Shown here: one piece after another, positions 6,829 to 13,457 of the stretch
Layout of the letters: the number at the start of each line of letters is the position of its first letter
Numbering within the stretch: position 1 is the first letter of the stretch
DNA from: a virus
Reading direction: 5' to 3' (one strand)
DNA: 29,868 nucleotides
Virus record (IMG/VR): IMGVR_UViG_3300020203_000068
Location: 1-29,868 of that record
Notes under the pieces: model-generated
What the model saw: the letters and a program-made list of their open reading frames with translations, nothing else
The model's database searches: none
Told to the model about the DNA's origin: nothing
Program-made: the position numbers and the translations under genes

Positions 6829-7107
6829 TTAATTTGAGTCAATAACAATTTTATTTAAAGCTCTTTGTGATAATTGATGATCCCCATCTTCAAATTCTAT
6901 TTCAACTTCTTCTGTACCAACATCAAATTCCATCAAATAATACTGACAATCAATTCGCTTTTCATTTATAAATTCTTGAGCATTTTTAAGAGCTCGTTTA
7001 TATCCTTCTAAATATGCATCTTTTGCTATGCAAACATGAGCCCAATCTTTATATTTATTAGAGTTTTCTATTGCTAGTTGTTCATATTTCTTCATTTTTA
7101 CTTTCAT
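6829..7107 (-). CDS. Hypothetical protein, 92 aa
   Basis: Not recognised. A helical N-terminal half (YEQLAIENSNKYKDWAHVC then AYLEGYKRALKNAQEF) and an acidic C-terminal half (EFDVGTEEVEIEFEDGDHQ). The helix pattern resembles small phage proteins of unknown role with an A-x-GY-x-A repeat. Lies three bases after the PagL-like gene, in the same operon. Confidence 0.6.
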   Translation of the reverse strand: MKVKMKKYEQLAIENSNKYKDWAHVCIAKDAYLEGYKRALKNAQEFINEKRIDCQYYLMEFDVGTEEVEIEFEDGDHQLSQRALNKIVIDSN

Positions 7108-7110
7108 AAA

Positions 7111-7581
7111 TCACCAAGGGAATTGAATTTTGAGTAATAGTAAGTCTCTTCCATAATTAGGAAGAACTATGCCAGCATTACTCATATGTTTATAGTTAAC
7201 GCCAATTGACAGACCTTTTTTATCTACAAAACCAAATTCTAAGTCATGATTGAATTCGAATATGCTGCTAAGTCTTGTATCTGTTTGGCTTATTAAAGCC
7301 GGACCGAAGAATATTTTAGCATATATACCAGATGTTGTAAATGTCGACACACCTATTGAAACATTGCTAAATGCAATTAATCCCTGAGTTTGTTTGCTAT
7401 CATTAAACATACCACCTTCTAGTTGATAATCAAAAATAGCAAATAGAGGAGCTTGATATCCTAAAGTAAATGTCTTTACTGTCTTAATATCCTCATTTAA
7501 TCCTACGCCGTATTTGAAGAAAGTGCCTTCATAAGCATTACAATTAACTGAAGCTAGTAACAATACAAGGTATTTAATCAT
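7111..7581 (-). CDS. pagL: PagL-like lipid A 3-O-deacylase (outer membrane)
   Basis: 156 residues: a signal peptide (MIKYLVLLLASVNCNA) followed by alternating hydrophobic beta segments, and an aromatic C-terminus (KIQFPW) expected for an outer-membrane barrel; mature size fits the eight-strand PagL barrel. The segment NYKHMSNAGIVLPNYGRD carries the PagL catalytic H-x-S-N pair (His132, Ser134). The third catalytic residue, Glu in PagL, would fall on Asp146. PagL removes the 3-linked acyl chain from lipid A. In a phage it could alter the host surface, for example to block other phages. Next to peptide deformylase in the operon. The family call rests on the motif and architecture, not overall identity. 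Confidence 0.65.
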   Translation of the reverse strand: MIKYLVLLLASVNCNAYEGTFFKYGVGLNEDIKTVKTFTLGYQAPLFAIFDYQLEGGMFNDSKQTQGLIAFSNVSIGVSTFTTSGIYAKIFFGPALISQTDTRLSSIFEFNHDLEFGFVDKKGLSIGVNYKHMSNAGIVLPNYGRDLLLLKIQFPW

Positions 7582-7582
7582 T

Positions 7583-8056
7583 TTATGTCTTTCTCATTTT
7601 AGCTATAGTAGATTTTCTTAATTGTCTATTAACACTATTAAGAAAGGTCTCACCTTTTAGGTGTTGAAACTCATGAAGAATGATTCTGGCTTCTATTCCT
7701 TCTGCCATTATTCGTCTTCTTTCTAATAAGTCTATACTATCTATTTCTATAAATACAGAAGAAGCTCTTACCACAGGAAGAAATATATTTGGAAAAGATA
7801 AACACCCTTCATTTAATATAGTTTGTCCATCAGTTTCAATAATTTTAGGATTGATAAAAGGCACAATATTACCTTTAATATCTTTTATAATAAAGAGTTG
7901 TTTTGAAAGACCTACTTGTGGAGCAGCAAGTCCAACACCATTATGTTTAATCATAACTTCAGTCATATCTTTAATAAGTTGTTCTATATTATCTTCTTTA
8001 TTAATTGGAATACAAGGAGTTTCTAATATAGGATTGGGATAATGAATTAAAGTCAT
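7583..8056 (-). CDS. def: Peptide deformylase
   Basis: 157 residues with all three family motifs: GVGLAAPQVG (40-49), EGCLSFP (83-89, metal ligand Cys85) and HEFQHLKG (His128, Glu129, His132). It removes the formyl group from new N-terminal methionines. The C-terminus is short compared with many bacterial enzymes, as in other phage deformylases. The start at 8056 overlaps the preceding stop as ATGA. Phage deformylases are thought to support rapid synthesis of particular proteins during infection. Confidence 0.93.
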   Translation of the reverse strand: MTLIHYPNPILETPCIPINKEDNIEQLIKDMTEVMIKHNGVGLAAPQVGLSKQLFIIKDIKGNIVPFINPKIIETDGQTILNEGCLSFPNIFLPVVRASSVFIEIDSIDLLERRRIMAEGIEARIILHEFQHLKGETFLNSVNRQLRKSTIAKMRKT

Positions 8057-8372
8057 TCTTTTTTATAACCTTTCCATAGATCATCTTCACCAGTTTGAGA
8101 TTGTTCCATTTCAATAAGGAACATAATGTTGGCCATAGCATGCCCTAGATGAGATCTCCCACTTTCAGAATCAACTCTCTGACCATCATTATAGGCTAGA
8201 AGATGCCTCATAGTAGCATCAAAACAACGGCTCCATTTGAAGCCTTGTCTCCAGTTATCTCTTCCATATTTTTTTGACCAAACTCTAAAACTCGGGTCAA
8301 TTCTAATAAAGCTTTTGAACTAATCAAACTAATTGGCTCCTTACCTTGATCATGCTTTGTTCCTTCACTCAT
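8053..8372 (-). pseudogene. dATP/dGTP diphosphohydrolase-like (DUF5664), frame broken at an A7 run
   Basis: From ATG 8372 the frame reads KHDQGKEPISLISSKALLEL and TRVLEFGQK, then is lost. One base back it continues KYGRDNWRQGFKWSRCFDAT, LRHLLAYNDGQ, DSESGRSHLGHAMANIMFL, the conserved body of the DUF5664/MazZ-like nucleotide diphosphohydrolase family. The total is about 106 residues. The change lies at seven A residues (8269-8275), where the zero-frame codons form A AAA AAT, a usable -1 slippery heptamer. So this may be programmed -1 frameshifting, a real inactivation, or a one-base assembly error. Such enzymes hydrolyse purine dNTPs; some serve 2-aminoadenine genomes, of which there is no other sign here. 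Both ends overlap neighbours as ATGA or nearly so. Confidence 0.7.
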
Positions 8373-8517
8373 ACTGCTCTTTCTTAATTTGTTTCTTCCC
8401 GTCTTGGCGCTCTTTTACTTTTTGCTTTTTTTGTTTTTTAGAGGGATTTACGTCTGCTGCCCATTCATGAGCTTGAACTCCTCGTTTATAAATCTTTTTA
8501 GTATCTAATTTACTCAT
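8365..8517 (-). CDS. Short lysine-rich protein, 50 aa
   Basis: A frame from ATG 8517 (MSKLDTKKIYKRGVQAHEWA) to TGA 8365, with a very basic second half. ATGA overlap with the exonuclease stop upstream, and near-overlap with the diphosphohydrolase-like start downstream, support it. No function recognised; possibly nucleic-acid binding. Confidence 0.55.
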   Translation of the reverse strand: MSKLDTKKIYKRGVQAHEWAADVNPSKKQKKQKVKERQDGKKQIKKEQYE

Positions 8518-9080
8518 ATTTTTTCTAATTTCTTTAGTAAATCTACATATAGTTTAAAGGTATTAAGGGAATCCTGAAGCGCATCATGAGCTGGACCTTC
8601 AAAAATTACTTTATGTCGTTGGCAGTATTTCTTTAATCCGCCTTGAAATTTTTGCTTCTTAGCTTTGGAGATAGATTGACATAAAGATTTGACATTAAAA
8701 TAAGTTCGTCCAAAACACCAGTCATAAAAAGGCATTCCTTGTTTTAACAGCTGTTCTTTAAGTTCTTTTTCATCTCCTCCACCCCATTGAACAATGCTAT
8801 GGTGAGACTTTAAATCCATATGACACTTCTTTAATTCATTGTAAGCTTCTAGAAGAGTTGTTCCTTTTTCATCAACATCTGATTGTTTTATACCAGTAAG
8901 CGTAATAATGAAAGGATCTAGAGGCTTTGAAGGCTTAACATAAAGCCTAAGTTTTTTTAGAATTTCCCCAGTATAAATATTTCCAATGACAGCTCCAATT
9001 TGGATTATGTCTGTAGTTTGATTTCCTTCTTTATTAAGCTCTAAATCTAGACTTGTAAATATCATAGAACTCTTTGCCAA
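8514..9080 (-). CDS. DEDDh-type 3'-5' exonuclease (DnaQ fold)
   Basis: 188 residues. Exo I FTSLDLEL (Asp12, Glu14), Exo II QWGGGDEKEL (Asp103) and Exo III GPAHDALQDS (His165, Asp170) give the complete DEDDh set. Similar to stand-alone exonucleases related to the DnaQ epsilon fold and bacterial KapD-like proteins. It degrades single-stranded DNA or RNA from the 3' end using two metal ions; the substrate in this phage is unknown. Overlaps the stop of the small SH3-like gene upstream. Confidence 0.85.
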   Translation of the reverse strand: MAKSSMIFTSLDLELNKEGNQTTDIIQIGAVIGNIYTGEILKKLRLYVKPSKPLDPFIITLTGIKQSDVDEKGTTLLEAYNELKKCHMDLKSHHSIVQWGGGDEKELKEQLLKQGMPFYDWCFGRTYFNVKSLCQSISKAKKQKFQGGLKKYCQRHKVIFEGPAHDALQDSLNTFKLYVDLLKKLEKI

Positions 9081-9262
9081 AGATGAAAATCTTTTCTTAA
9101 TACTTTAGCATGATAATTTAATTGAAAAATCCCTGTATGTTTTCTATCAACAAAATTTACTTTCATTTTAATATAATTTGTTCCTCTATATTGTACTTTA
9201 ACTACATATATATCAGTATCAAGAGTGCTTTTATGCCTATAGAAGGCTCCACGAGTAAACAT
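9062..9262 (-). CDS. Small SH3-like protein, 66 aa
   Basis: The start at 9262 (MFTRGAFYRHKSTLDTDIYV) directly follows the preceding stop; a longer start at 9298 would overlap that gene by 35 bases. The pattern MF-RG-x-FYRH, then VKVQYRGTNYIKMKVNFVDR, is beta-rich and seen in many small phage proteins of unknown function. It is a remote analogue of the 1351-2758 cluster. Confidence 0.6.
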   Translation of the reverse strand: MFTRGAFYRHKSTLDTDIYVVKVQYRGTNYIKMKVNFVDRKHTGIFQLNYHAKVLRKDFHLWQRVL

Positions 9263-9263
9263 A

Positions 9264-9467
9264 TTAATGTACCTTTTTAACCATAAATAAACATTCAATC
9301 AAAATAGCATCAAGTTGTTCAACAGAAATCTTAAAAATTGTTGAAACATTTGGAAGATATACTTCTGTCATATCTGCTTGATAAGCTCTATAGCCTTGAA
9401 TAGAATCAAGAGAAACTCTAACTTTATCACCATAAGCATCTTCTAAAATAAGCATTGTTCTTGTCAT
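9264..9467 (-). CDS. Hypothetical protein, 67 aa
   Basis: Not recognised. A beta-type N-terminus (MTRTMLILEDAYGDKVRVSL) followed by a helix near the end (SVEQLDAILIECLFM). Overlaps the metallophosphoesterase stop as ATGA and continues the leftward operon. Confidence 0.55.
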   Translation of the reverse strand: MTRTMLILEDAYGDKVRVSLDSIQGYRAYQADMTEVYLPNVSTIFKISVEQLDAILIECLFMVKKVH

Positions 9468-10096
9468 ATATTAATTATCCAGGGTTTATTCGTCGGTTTA
9501 TAGTTTTCAGTACAAATGGATGCATTTATAAATGTAATATTATCTATTTGTTTAGTTCCCCATGCATGGTGAATATGGCCAAACTGATGCAGCTTAAGTT
9601 GTTTCAATTCAAAAACTCTTTTATAAAGTTCTTCACATCCAACTAAAGAACCATCAGGACATTTATCTAATATACCATAAGGAGGGCCATGCGTCACTAA
9701 TATGTTTGTATCATCAGGAATGGTAGACCATCTTTGTTTCAAAGCTTCTCCTCTAGGCAGATTAAATGCCCAATTATTGAATTCTGGTTGCCAAGGAGAT
9801 CCATAGATCTTAATTCCTTCAATTTCAACTGACTCATCTATAAGAACTTTAGCATTGGTCATTATATCTCTAGCTAATTGTTGATTTCTTTCAAAAAGAA
9901 AGTCATGATTTCCAGGAATAAAGATAATACCATGCTTATATTTGGTTTTGATGCCGCCTAGTTCCTGATTAAATTTTACAATATCTATAATTTGACCAAC
10001 AGAAGTCGCATCTCCAGAATGGATTAATAGATCTCCATCAGGTAAGGATACTTTATTTAGCATTGAATGTGTATCGGAAATTGCTACTATTTTCAA
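9464..10096 (-). CDS. Calcineurin-like metallophosphoesterase
   Basis: About 210 residues. Dinuclear metal-site motifs in order: AISDTHS (Asp8, His10), HSGDAT, IPGNHD (about 60-65), VTHGPP, and FGHIHHAWG. I place the start at TTG 10096, one base after the preceding stop, because it begins right at the first strand (KIVAISDTH); an ATG at 10165 would add 23 residues that overlap the previous gene by 68 bases. A hydrolase of phosphomonoesters or phosphodiesters; phage versions have been linked to nucleotide or RNA-end processing, but the substrate cannot be told here. Confidence 0.88.
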   Translation of the reverse strand: MKIVAISDTHSMLNKVSLPDGDLLIHSGDATSVGQIIDIVKFNQELGGIKTKYKHGIIFIPGNHDFLFERNQQLARDIMTNAKVLIDESVEIEGIKIYGSPWQPEFNNWAFNLPRGEALKQRWSTIPDDTNILVTHGPPYGILDKCPDGSLVGCEELYKRVFELKQLKLHQFGHIHHAWGTKQIDNITFINASICTENYKPTNKPWIINI

Positions 10097-10097
10097 G

Positions 10098-10355
10098 TTA
10101 AAATTCTCGTATTTCGTGATAGTTAATAGGATGTAAAAGACCATAGAAGATCTCAAATTGTTCATAAACTCCTGGAGCTAAATACCAATGGTTTGTTTTA
10201 TAGGACACCACATCTTTTTGAATATATAGTTTATCTACTACATAGCAACCATCTTCTGTTTTAATAATAGCATTAATTGGATAATTCCAATTATAAGCTA
10301 TTTCATTCATCAAATCTTTAAAAGTTTCAAGAACTGGCATATCATTAATAATCAT
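10098..10355 (-). CDS. Hypothetical protein, 85 aa
   Basis: Not recognised. It starts MIINDMPVLETFKDLMNEIA, with a beta-rich middle and several Tyr/Trp residues. Overlaps the previous stop as ATGA and is followed after one base by the TTG-started phosphoesterase, which supports coupled translation. Confidence 0.55.
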   Translation of the reverse strand: MIINDMPVLETFKDLMNEIAYNWNYPINAIIKTEDGCYVVDKLYIQKDVVSYKTNHWYLAPGVYEQFEIFYGLLHPINYHEIREF

Positions 10356-10732
10356 AGATAAATTTCTGCAGTAATCATTTGAACATTGTCACTTTCCAAT
10401 ACTGTGGTAAATATTAGATGGGCTATAAAATGATGTCTTGCATGGGCAATAGAGGCTCTAAATCTATAGACATGTTTTGTTCCATCTTGGGAAAGATTAT
10501 CAAAAAAACACTCTCTAGATTGTATATTTTTTAATGACTCTTCTCTTCCAATTTTTTTAATAAACACATCTTTTGGAGATTTGACAGTAATTCCAACTGG
10601 AAGATATAAACTTTCTAAGTGATTTTCGAGAAATTTCTCAAGTTCTGATTTTGTGGGAGTATTAATAGCTAGAGTACATTCAATTCCAGAATAGAAAATA
10701 GAATCTTTATTTAAGTGAAAAAATTGAATCAT
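10352..10732 (-). CDS. Hypothetical protein, 126 aa
   Basis: The start at 10732 (MIQFFHLNKDSIFYSGIECT) makes an exact ATGA overlap with the upstream stop, so it is preferred over 10744. No family recognised; alternating strands, then a helix-turn segment (NHLESLYLPVGITVKSPKD) and a His-rich stretch (IAHARHHFIAHLIF). Confidence 0.55.
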   Translation of the reverse strand: MIQFFHLNKDSIFYSGIECTLAINTPTKSELEKFLENHLESLYLPVGITVKSPKDVFIKKIGREESLKNIQSRECFFDNLSQDGTKHVYRFRASIAHARHHFIAHLIFTTVLESDNVQMITAEIYL

Positions 10733-10938
10733 GTATTTTCCCACTCATTTGTATACTCAATAGATTCAAACATGTTTCCATTAGTTGTATATTTTTTGAC
10801 TTTAGAGATTTTTGGAGGCAGCATACCTAGAAATTCAAGCTCTGTCATAATCATTTGAGCGATGAGTTTATTAGTACAAATACCCTCAAGTTGGGTAATC
10901 ACCGTTTCAATTCTTTTTAATGCTTCTTCTTTTTTCAT
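10729..10938 (-). CDS. Hypothetical protein, 69 aa
   Basis: A short protein with an N-terminal helix pair (EEALKRIETVITQLEG, IAQMIMTELEFLG) and a MLPPKISK turn, then a polar tail. It is the first gene after the tRNA-like element. Small alpha-helical phage proteins with this ELEFLGMLPP-type segment are common and uncharacterised. Confidence 0.55.
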   Translation of the reverse strand: MKKEEALKRIETVITQLEGICTNKLIAQMIMTELEFLGMLPPKISKVKKYTTNGNMFESIEYTNEWENT

Positions 10939-10955
10939 ATGGGCCTCATAAAGGG

Positions 10956-11032
10956 ATTTTGGAAAAGGAGTCGAACCTTTTTCTGCTGGTTCTGTCGACC
11001 TAGCTATCCTAACCGACGTAGACGATCCAAAA
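10956..11032 (-). tRNA. tRNA-like gene with an irregular anticodon arm
   Basis: It fills the only gap between two coding genes. On the minus strand there is a perfect 7-pair acceptor (11026-11032 with 10957-10963), a 5-pair T stem with loop TTCGACT (10964-10980), and a D arm with GTCGGTTA. The anticodon arm is odd: the stem pairs only with a bulged A and an extra pair, and the 7-base loop reads CGACAGA with G where U33 is expected. No CCA is encoded (CCC follows). The isotype cannot be assigned. It may be a degenerate tRNA, a tRNA mimic or a processing signal. Confidence 0.5.
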
Positions 11033-11035
11033 CTT

Positions 11036-11251
11036 TTAAAAATCTATATCTCTTTCTTGCATTAATTCGTACAATTTGCCGCGAATATCCTGATATGCTT
11101 GGTGTTGTTCTTCTGAAAGCTCTTCATATTTCAATTTAGAACGCAAGTATTGGTCTAAATCCCACAATGCAATGGAATAGTTGGCTCCATTTTGTGCTGT
11201 TTTAAATTCTTCATTCTCTTCGGGAAGTGTAAACTCTAAAATTGCTTTCAT
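11036..11251 (-). CDS. Conserved phage protein of unknown function, 71 aa
   Basis: Starts MKAILEFTLPEENEEFKTAQ and continues SIALWDLDQYLRSKLKYEEL, then a C-terminal helix pair. This LPEE-x-EEF ... LWxLDxxLR pattern is familiar from many phages as a small conserved protein without a known role. It overlaps the stop of the 11251-11613 gene by one base. Confidence 0.7.
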   Translation of the reverse strand: MKAILEFTLPEENEEFKTAQNGANYSIALWDLDQYLRSKLKYEELSEEQHQAYQDIRGKLYELMQERDIDF

Positions 11252-11613
11252 TATACTATATTACCTTCTTTTAGTAAGATTTTCAACTTATTTTGAAAGT
11301 CTGTTAAATTTATTTTATTACGATAGTATTTATAATATAAAGAAGTCACTTCCATTTTTGATTTTTTTACCTTTTTATCAAAAAGTAAAGTTATAAAACC
11401 AATTTCAGGGATGAAAGTTAATAGCTTGTATAGACAAACTTTTTTTAAGAATTTCTCATTTTCAATCTCTTTCTCAATTATAGTAATATCTTGATTTGTT
11501 TCAGAATCAAATGTGGTAAATACAAGGGCTGATTCAAGATCATTTAGAGGTCTTGTAGTCTTAATGACGTTTAAAAGCCAACTCTTATCATTTTTAGATA
11601 TTTTTGCGCTCAT
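11251..11613 (-). CDS. Hypothetical protein, 120 aa, promoter-proximal and possibly leaderless
   Basis: I choose ATG 11613 (MSAKISKNDKSWLLNVIKTT) over 11634 because a sigma70-type -10 (TATAAT, 11626-11621) lies between the two, so a message started there would begin about at this ATG. The protein is helical with no recognised motif. It is the first gene of the leftward operon that runs to 3459. Confidence 0.6.
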   Translation of the reverse strand: MSAKISKNDKSWLLNVIKTTRPLNDLESALVFTTFDSETNQDITIIEKEIENEKFLKKVCLYKLLTFIPEIGFITLLFDKKVKKSKMEVTSLYYKYYRNKINLTDFQNKLKILLKEGNIV

Positions 11614-11620
11614 AATATAT

Positions 11621-11649
11621 ATTATACCAGACATTTATAAAATTAACAA
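11621..11649 (-). promoter_or_regulatory. Leftward sigma70-type promoter of the main operon
   Basis: On the minus strand TTGTTA (11649-11644), a 17-base spacer and TATAAT (11626-11621). The -35 hexamer is the complement of bases inside the rightward phage motif starting at 11641. Expected start near 11614, next to ATG 11613. It probably drives early leftward transcription by host polymerase. Confidence 0.6.
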
Positions 11650-11661
11650 GTGTATATAGAG
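11641..11661 (+). promoter_or_regulatory. Phage promoter motif, copy at the divergent region
   Basis: AATTAACAAGT followed by GTATATAG and AG, one of the best matches to the family. It is 130 bases before the first gene of the rightward virion block (11792), with a leader in between that holds no ORF. It overlaps the -35 of the leftward promoter. Confidence 0.65.
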
Positions 11662-11745
11662 AATATTTGAGTCGTAAGGCAGACATCCTTAAATAAGGAA
11701 ATATAATAAAACTAGCTGTTCACACACTCTACTTATTTTTTTTTA

Positions 11746-11756
11746 ACTTGTTGATT
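11746..11756 (-). promoter_or_regulatory. Leftward variant of the phage motif
   Basis: AATCAACAAGT on the minus strand, one mismatch to the core, followed by TTAAAA and an A-tract rather than the TATAG tract. It is the only minus-strand near-match seen and faces the leftward operon. It could be a second promoter or chance in AT-rich DNA. Confidence 0.3.
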
Positions 11757-11791
11757 TTATTGATAATTATACCCTTTAAAGGATTAATTTA

Positions 11792-12052
11792 ATGGATAAA
11801 TATTTGCCTCTTCCCTTCTTTTTACTCCTTTCTTTTCTTGTTCGTCTACTATTTACAGGTGCAAACATAGGTGAAGCTATTGTAATCATTGCACTTTCTT
11901 GTCTTTATGGCTTCTTTCATTTTTTACACAATAAAAAAGAGCCTGAAGTAAATAAAGATCTAAAAAATAGGCTAGTCGAAATGGAAGAACAACATAAACT
12001 ATTGAAAGATAAAGTAAGTTCATTAAATTTTGGATTTAATTTAAAAAAATAA
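11792..12052 (+). CDS. Small membrane protein with coiled-coil tail (holin-like shape)
   Basis: 86 residues: two hydrophobic segments (about 5-22 LPLPFFLLLSFLVRLLF, and 25-44 IGEAIVIIALSCLYGFFHF), a basic HNKK turn, then a charged helical tail (LKNRLVEMEEQHKLLKDKV). Two membrane spans plus a soluble tail suit a holin or other inner-membrane phage protein; no sequence family is recognised. It is the first gene of the rightward block, just before the terminase genes. Confidence 0.55.
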   Translation: MDKYLPLPFFLLLSFLVRLLFTGANIGEAIVIIALSCLYGFFHFLHNKKEPEVNKDLKNRLVEMEEQHKLLKDKVSSLNFGFNLKK

Positions 12053-12055
12053 ATT

Positions 12056-12475
12056 ATGAGCAATATTATCGACATAAAGAATTTACATAAAGAATTCAAA
12101 GAAGAAGCTGAAAAAAATAAATTCTTAGAAGTTCAAAATAAAACTATAATCGAACTTAATAATAAAATATCCAAGCAAGAAGAAGAAATAAAGCATCTTC
12201 AACTATTATTAACCAATACCACACAAATTATTGGGGAAAATAGAATAGAAAGAATTATAAAAACCCCAGAAGAAGCTTTAATTGATGGTCAAATTGAAAT
12301 TTTGCAATCTAGGAGTTTAGGACAAGAACTATCTCTTGAAGAAGTTAAAAAATTAGACCTACTCTTAAAAAATAAAATACTCATTAAAAAAGATAATGCT
12401 GGGAATACCTTAGAAGGTAGATCTAAGCAATTACCCTATTCAAATTCACAGCTTTTAGAGTTAGCAAAAAAATAA
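12056..12475 (+). CDS. Coiled-coil protein, possible small terminase subunit
   Basis: 139 residues: a long coiled-coil N-terminal half (KNLHKEFKEEAEKNKFLEV, KISKQEEEIKHLQLLL) and a C-terminal part with TPEEALIDGQIEILQSRSLG and LSLEEVKKLDLLLKNKILIK. The position directly before the large terminase gene and the helical, oligomer-forming look suit a small terminase subunit. No DNA-binding motif is plain, so the role is inferred from context. Confidence 0.5.
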   Translation: MSNIIDIKNLHKEFKEEAEKNKFLEVQNKTIIELNNKISKQEEEIKHLQLLLTNTTQIIGENRIERIIKTPEEALIDGQIEILQSRSLGQELSLEEVKKLDLLLKNKILIKKDNAGNTLEGRSKQLPYSNSQLLELAKK

Positions 12476-12658
12476 ATGTCTTATAAAAATTACGAGGAAT
12501 TTCTTAAAAATCATTTATGTCCACATTGTCATATAGGATTTTTAGAAAAGTATAGTGATTCAAATATCTTATTTAAGTGCTATTTTTGTGGATTTACTAG
12601 AGAAATTAAAAAAGAGATAAATCCTTTACATCGGATTATAAATGGAAAACCAAAATAA
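12476..12658 (+). CDS. Zinc-ribbon protein, 60 aa
   Basis: Two Cys pairs, CPHC (15-18) and CYFC followed by Gly (34-37), about 15 residues apart, form a zinc ribbon. The rest is basic. Its end overlaps the start of the terminase ATPase gene by 17 bases. It may help DNA recognition in packaging, by context only. Confidence 0.6.
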   Translation: MSYKNYEEFLKNHLCPHCHIGFLEKYSDSNILFKCYFCGFTREIKKEINPLHRIINGKPK

Positions 12659-13457
12659 AATATCTCCAGAATCTGCTAGAGCCATGTTGTGGAATCAAGG
12701 CATTTTGCATTGGCAACTAAAGCCTGTCCAAAAAGAACTTTATAATAGCTATATTGATTGTAAAGAGAAAATAGTTGTCTGGAATTGTGCGAGACGTTTA
12801 GGAAAGTCCTATACGTTATGTATAATAGCGCTAGAAACTTGTTTAAAAAAGTCAAATTCTTTAGTTAAGTATTGTTGCGCTAAGCAAAAAGATGCTAGAA
12901 ACATAATTAGACCTCTTATTAGAGAGATCATTGAGACCTGTCCAATAGAACTTAAGCCTGAGTATAAGACCCAAGAAGGTGCTTGGGTATTTCCTAATGG
13001 TTCTCGTATTGAACTTATTGGCTTAGATGGTGGAAGAGCTGAAAGTAATCGAGGTGGTAGCTCAAATCTCGCTATTATTGACGAGGCTGGCTTAGTTGGG
13101 GATCTTCCTTATATTGTTACAAGTATTATTTTGCCAACTACTGCAACTACCAAAGGTAAGATTATTTTAGCAAGCACTCCTCCTAAATCCCCAATTCATC
13201 CTTTTATTACTAAATATCTTAATAAAGCTAGGATTGAAGGTAATTTAGTAACCAAAACAATTTACGATAATCCAAATATTGATAAAGAGGAATTTGACAA
13301 ATTAGTAGAAGAATCTGGTGGTCTTGATAGCGTCGATTTTCGAAGAGAATATTTGTGTGTTGAAGCTAATACTCTCTTAACTATAAAAGATCCTGAAGGT
13401 AAAATTAGACAATTAACAATAAAAGAATTAAAATATGAATTATCTAAAAATACATAA
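12642..13457 (+). CDS. terL: Large terminase ATPase domain ending in an N-intein
   Basis: 271 residues. The ATPase has a Walker A variant ARRLGKS (50-56), Walker B AIIDEA (144-149) and coupling motif ASTPPKSP (about 177-184). At residue 239 the extein stops at RREYL and an intein begins with Cys: CVEANTLLTIKDPEGKIRQL, then TIKELKYELSKNT and a stop, a 33-residue N-intein. Joining RREYL to the CHIIKDSNYAIIPEF of the next ORF restores a normal terminase sequence. The fragment length is close to that of the atypically split AceL-TerL intein. The last 23 bases overlap the start of the HNH ORF in another frame, so the N-intein cannot simply be read on. Confidence 0.85.
   Translation: MENQNKISPESARAMLWNQGILHWQLKPVQKELYNSYIDCKEKIVVWNCARRLGKSYTLCIIALETCLKKSNSLVKYCCAKQKDARNIIRPLIREIIETCPIELKPEYKTQEGAWVFPNGSRIELIGLDGGRAESNRGGSSNLAIIDEAGLVGDLPYIVTSIILPTTATTKGKIILASTPPKSPIHPFITKYLNKARIEGNLVTKTIYDNPNIDKEEFDKLVEESGGLDSVDFRREYLCVEANTLLTIKDPEGKIRQLTIKELKYELSKNT

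Noticed and set aside
7680-8042. Plus-strand 120-residue hydrophobic ORF
   Set aside because: It is antisense to peptide deformylase, whose motifs are complete.
10939-11139. Plus-strand ORF across the tRNA-like element
   Set aside because: It covers the tRNA-like gene and the antisense of a recognised small gene; Cys/Arg-rich peptide without a ribosome site.
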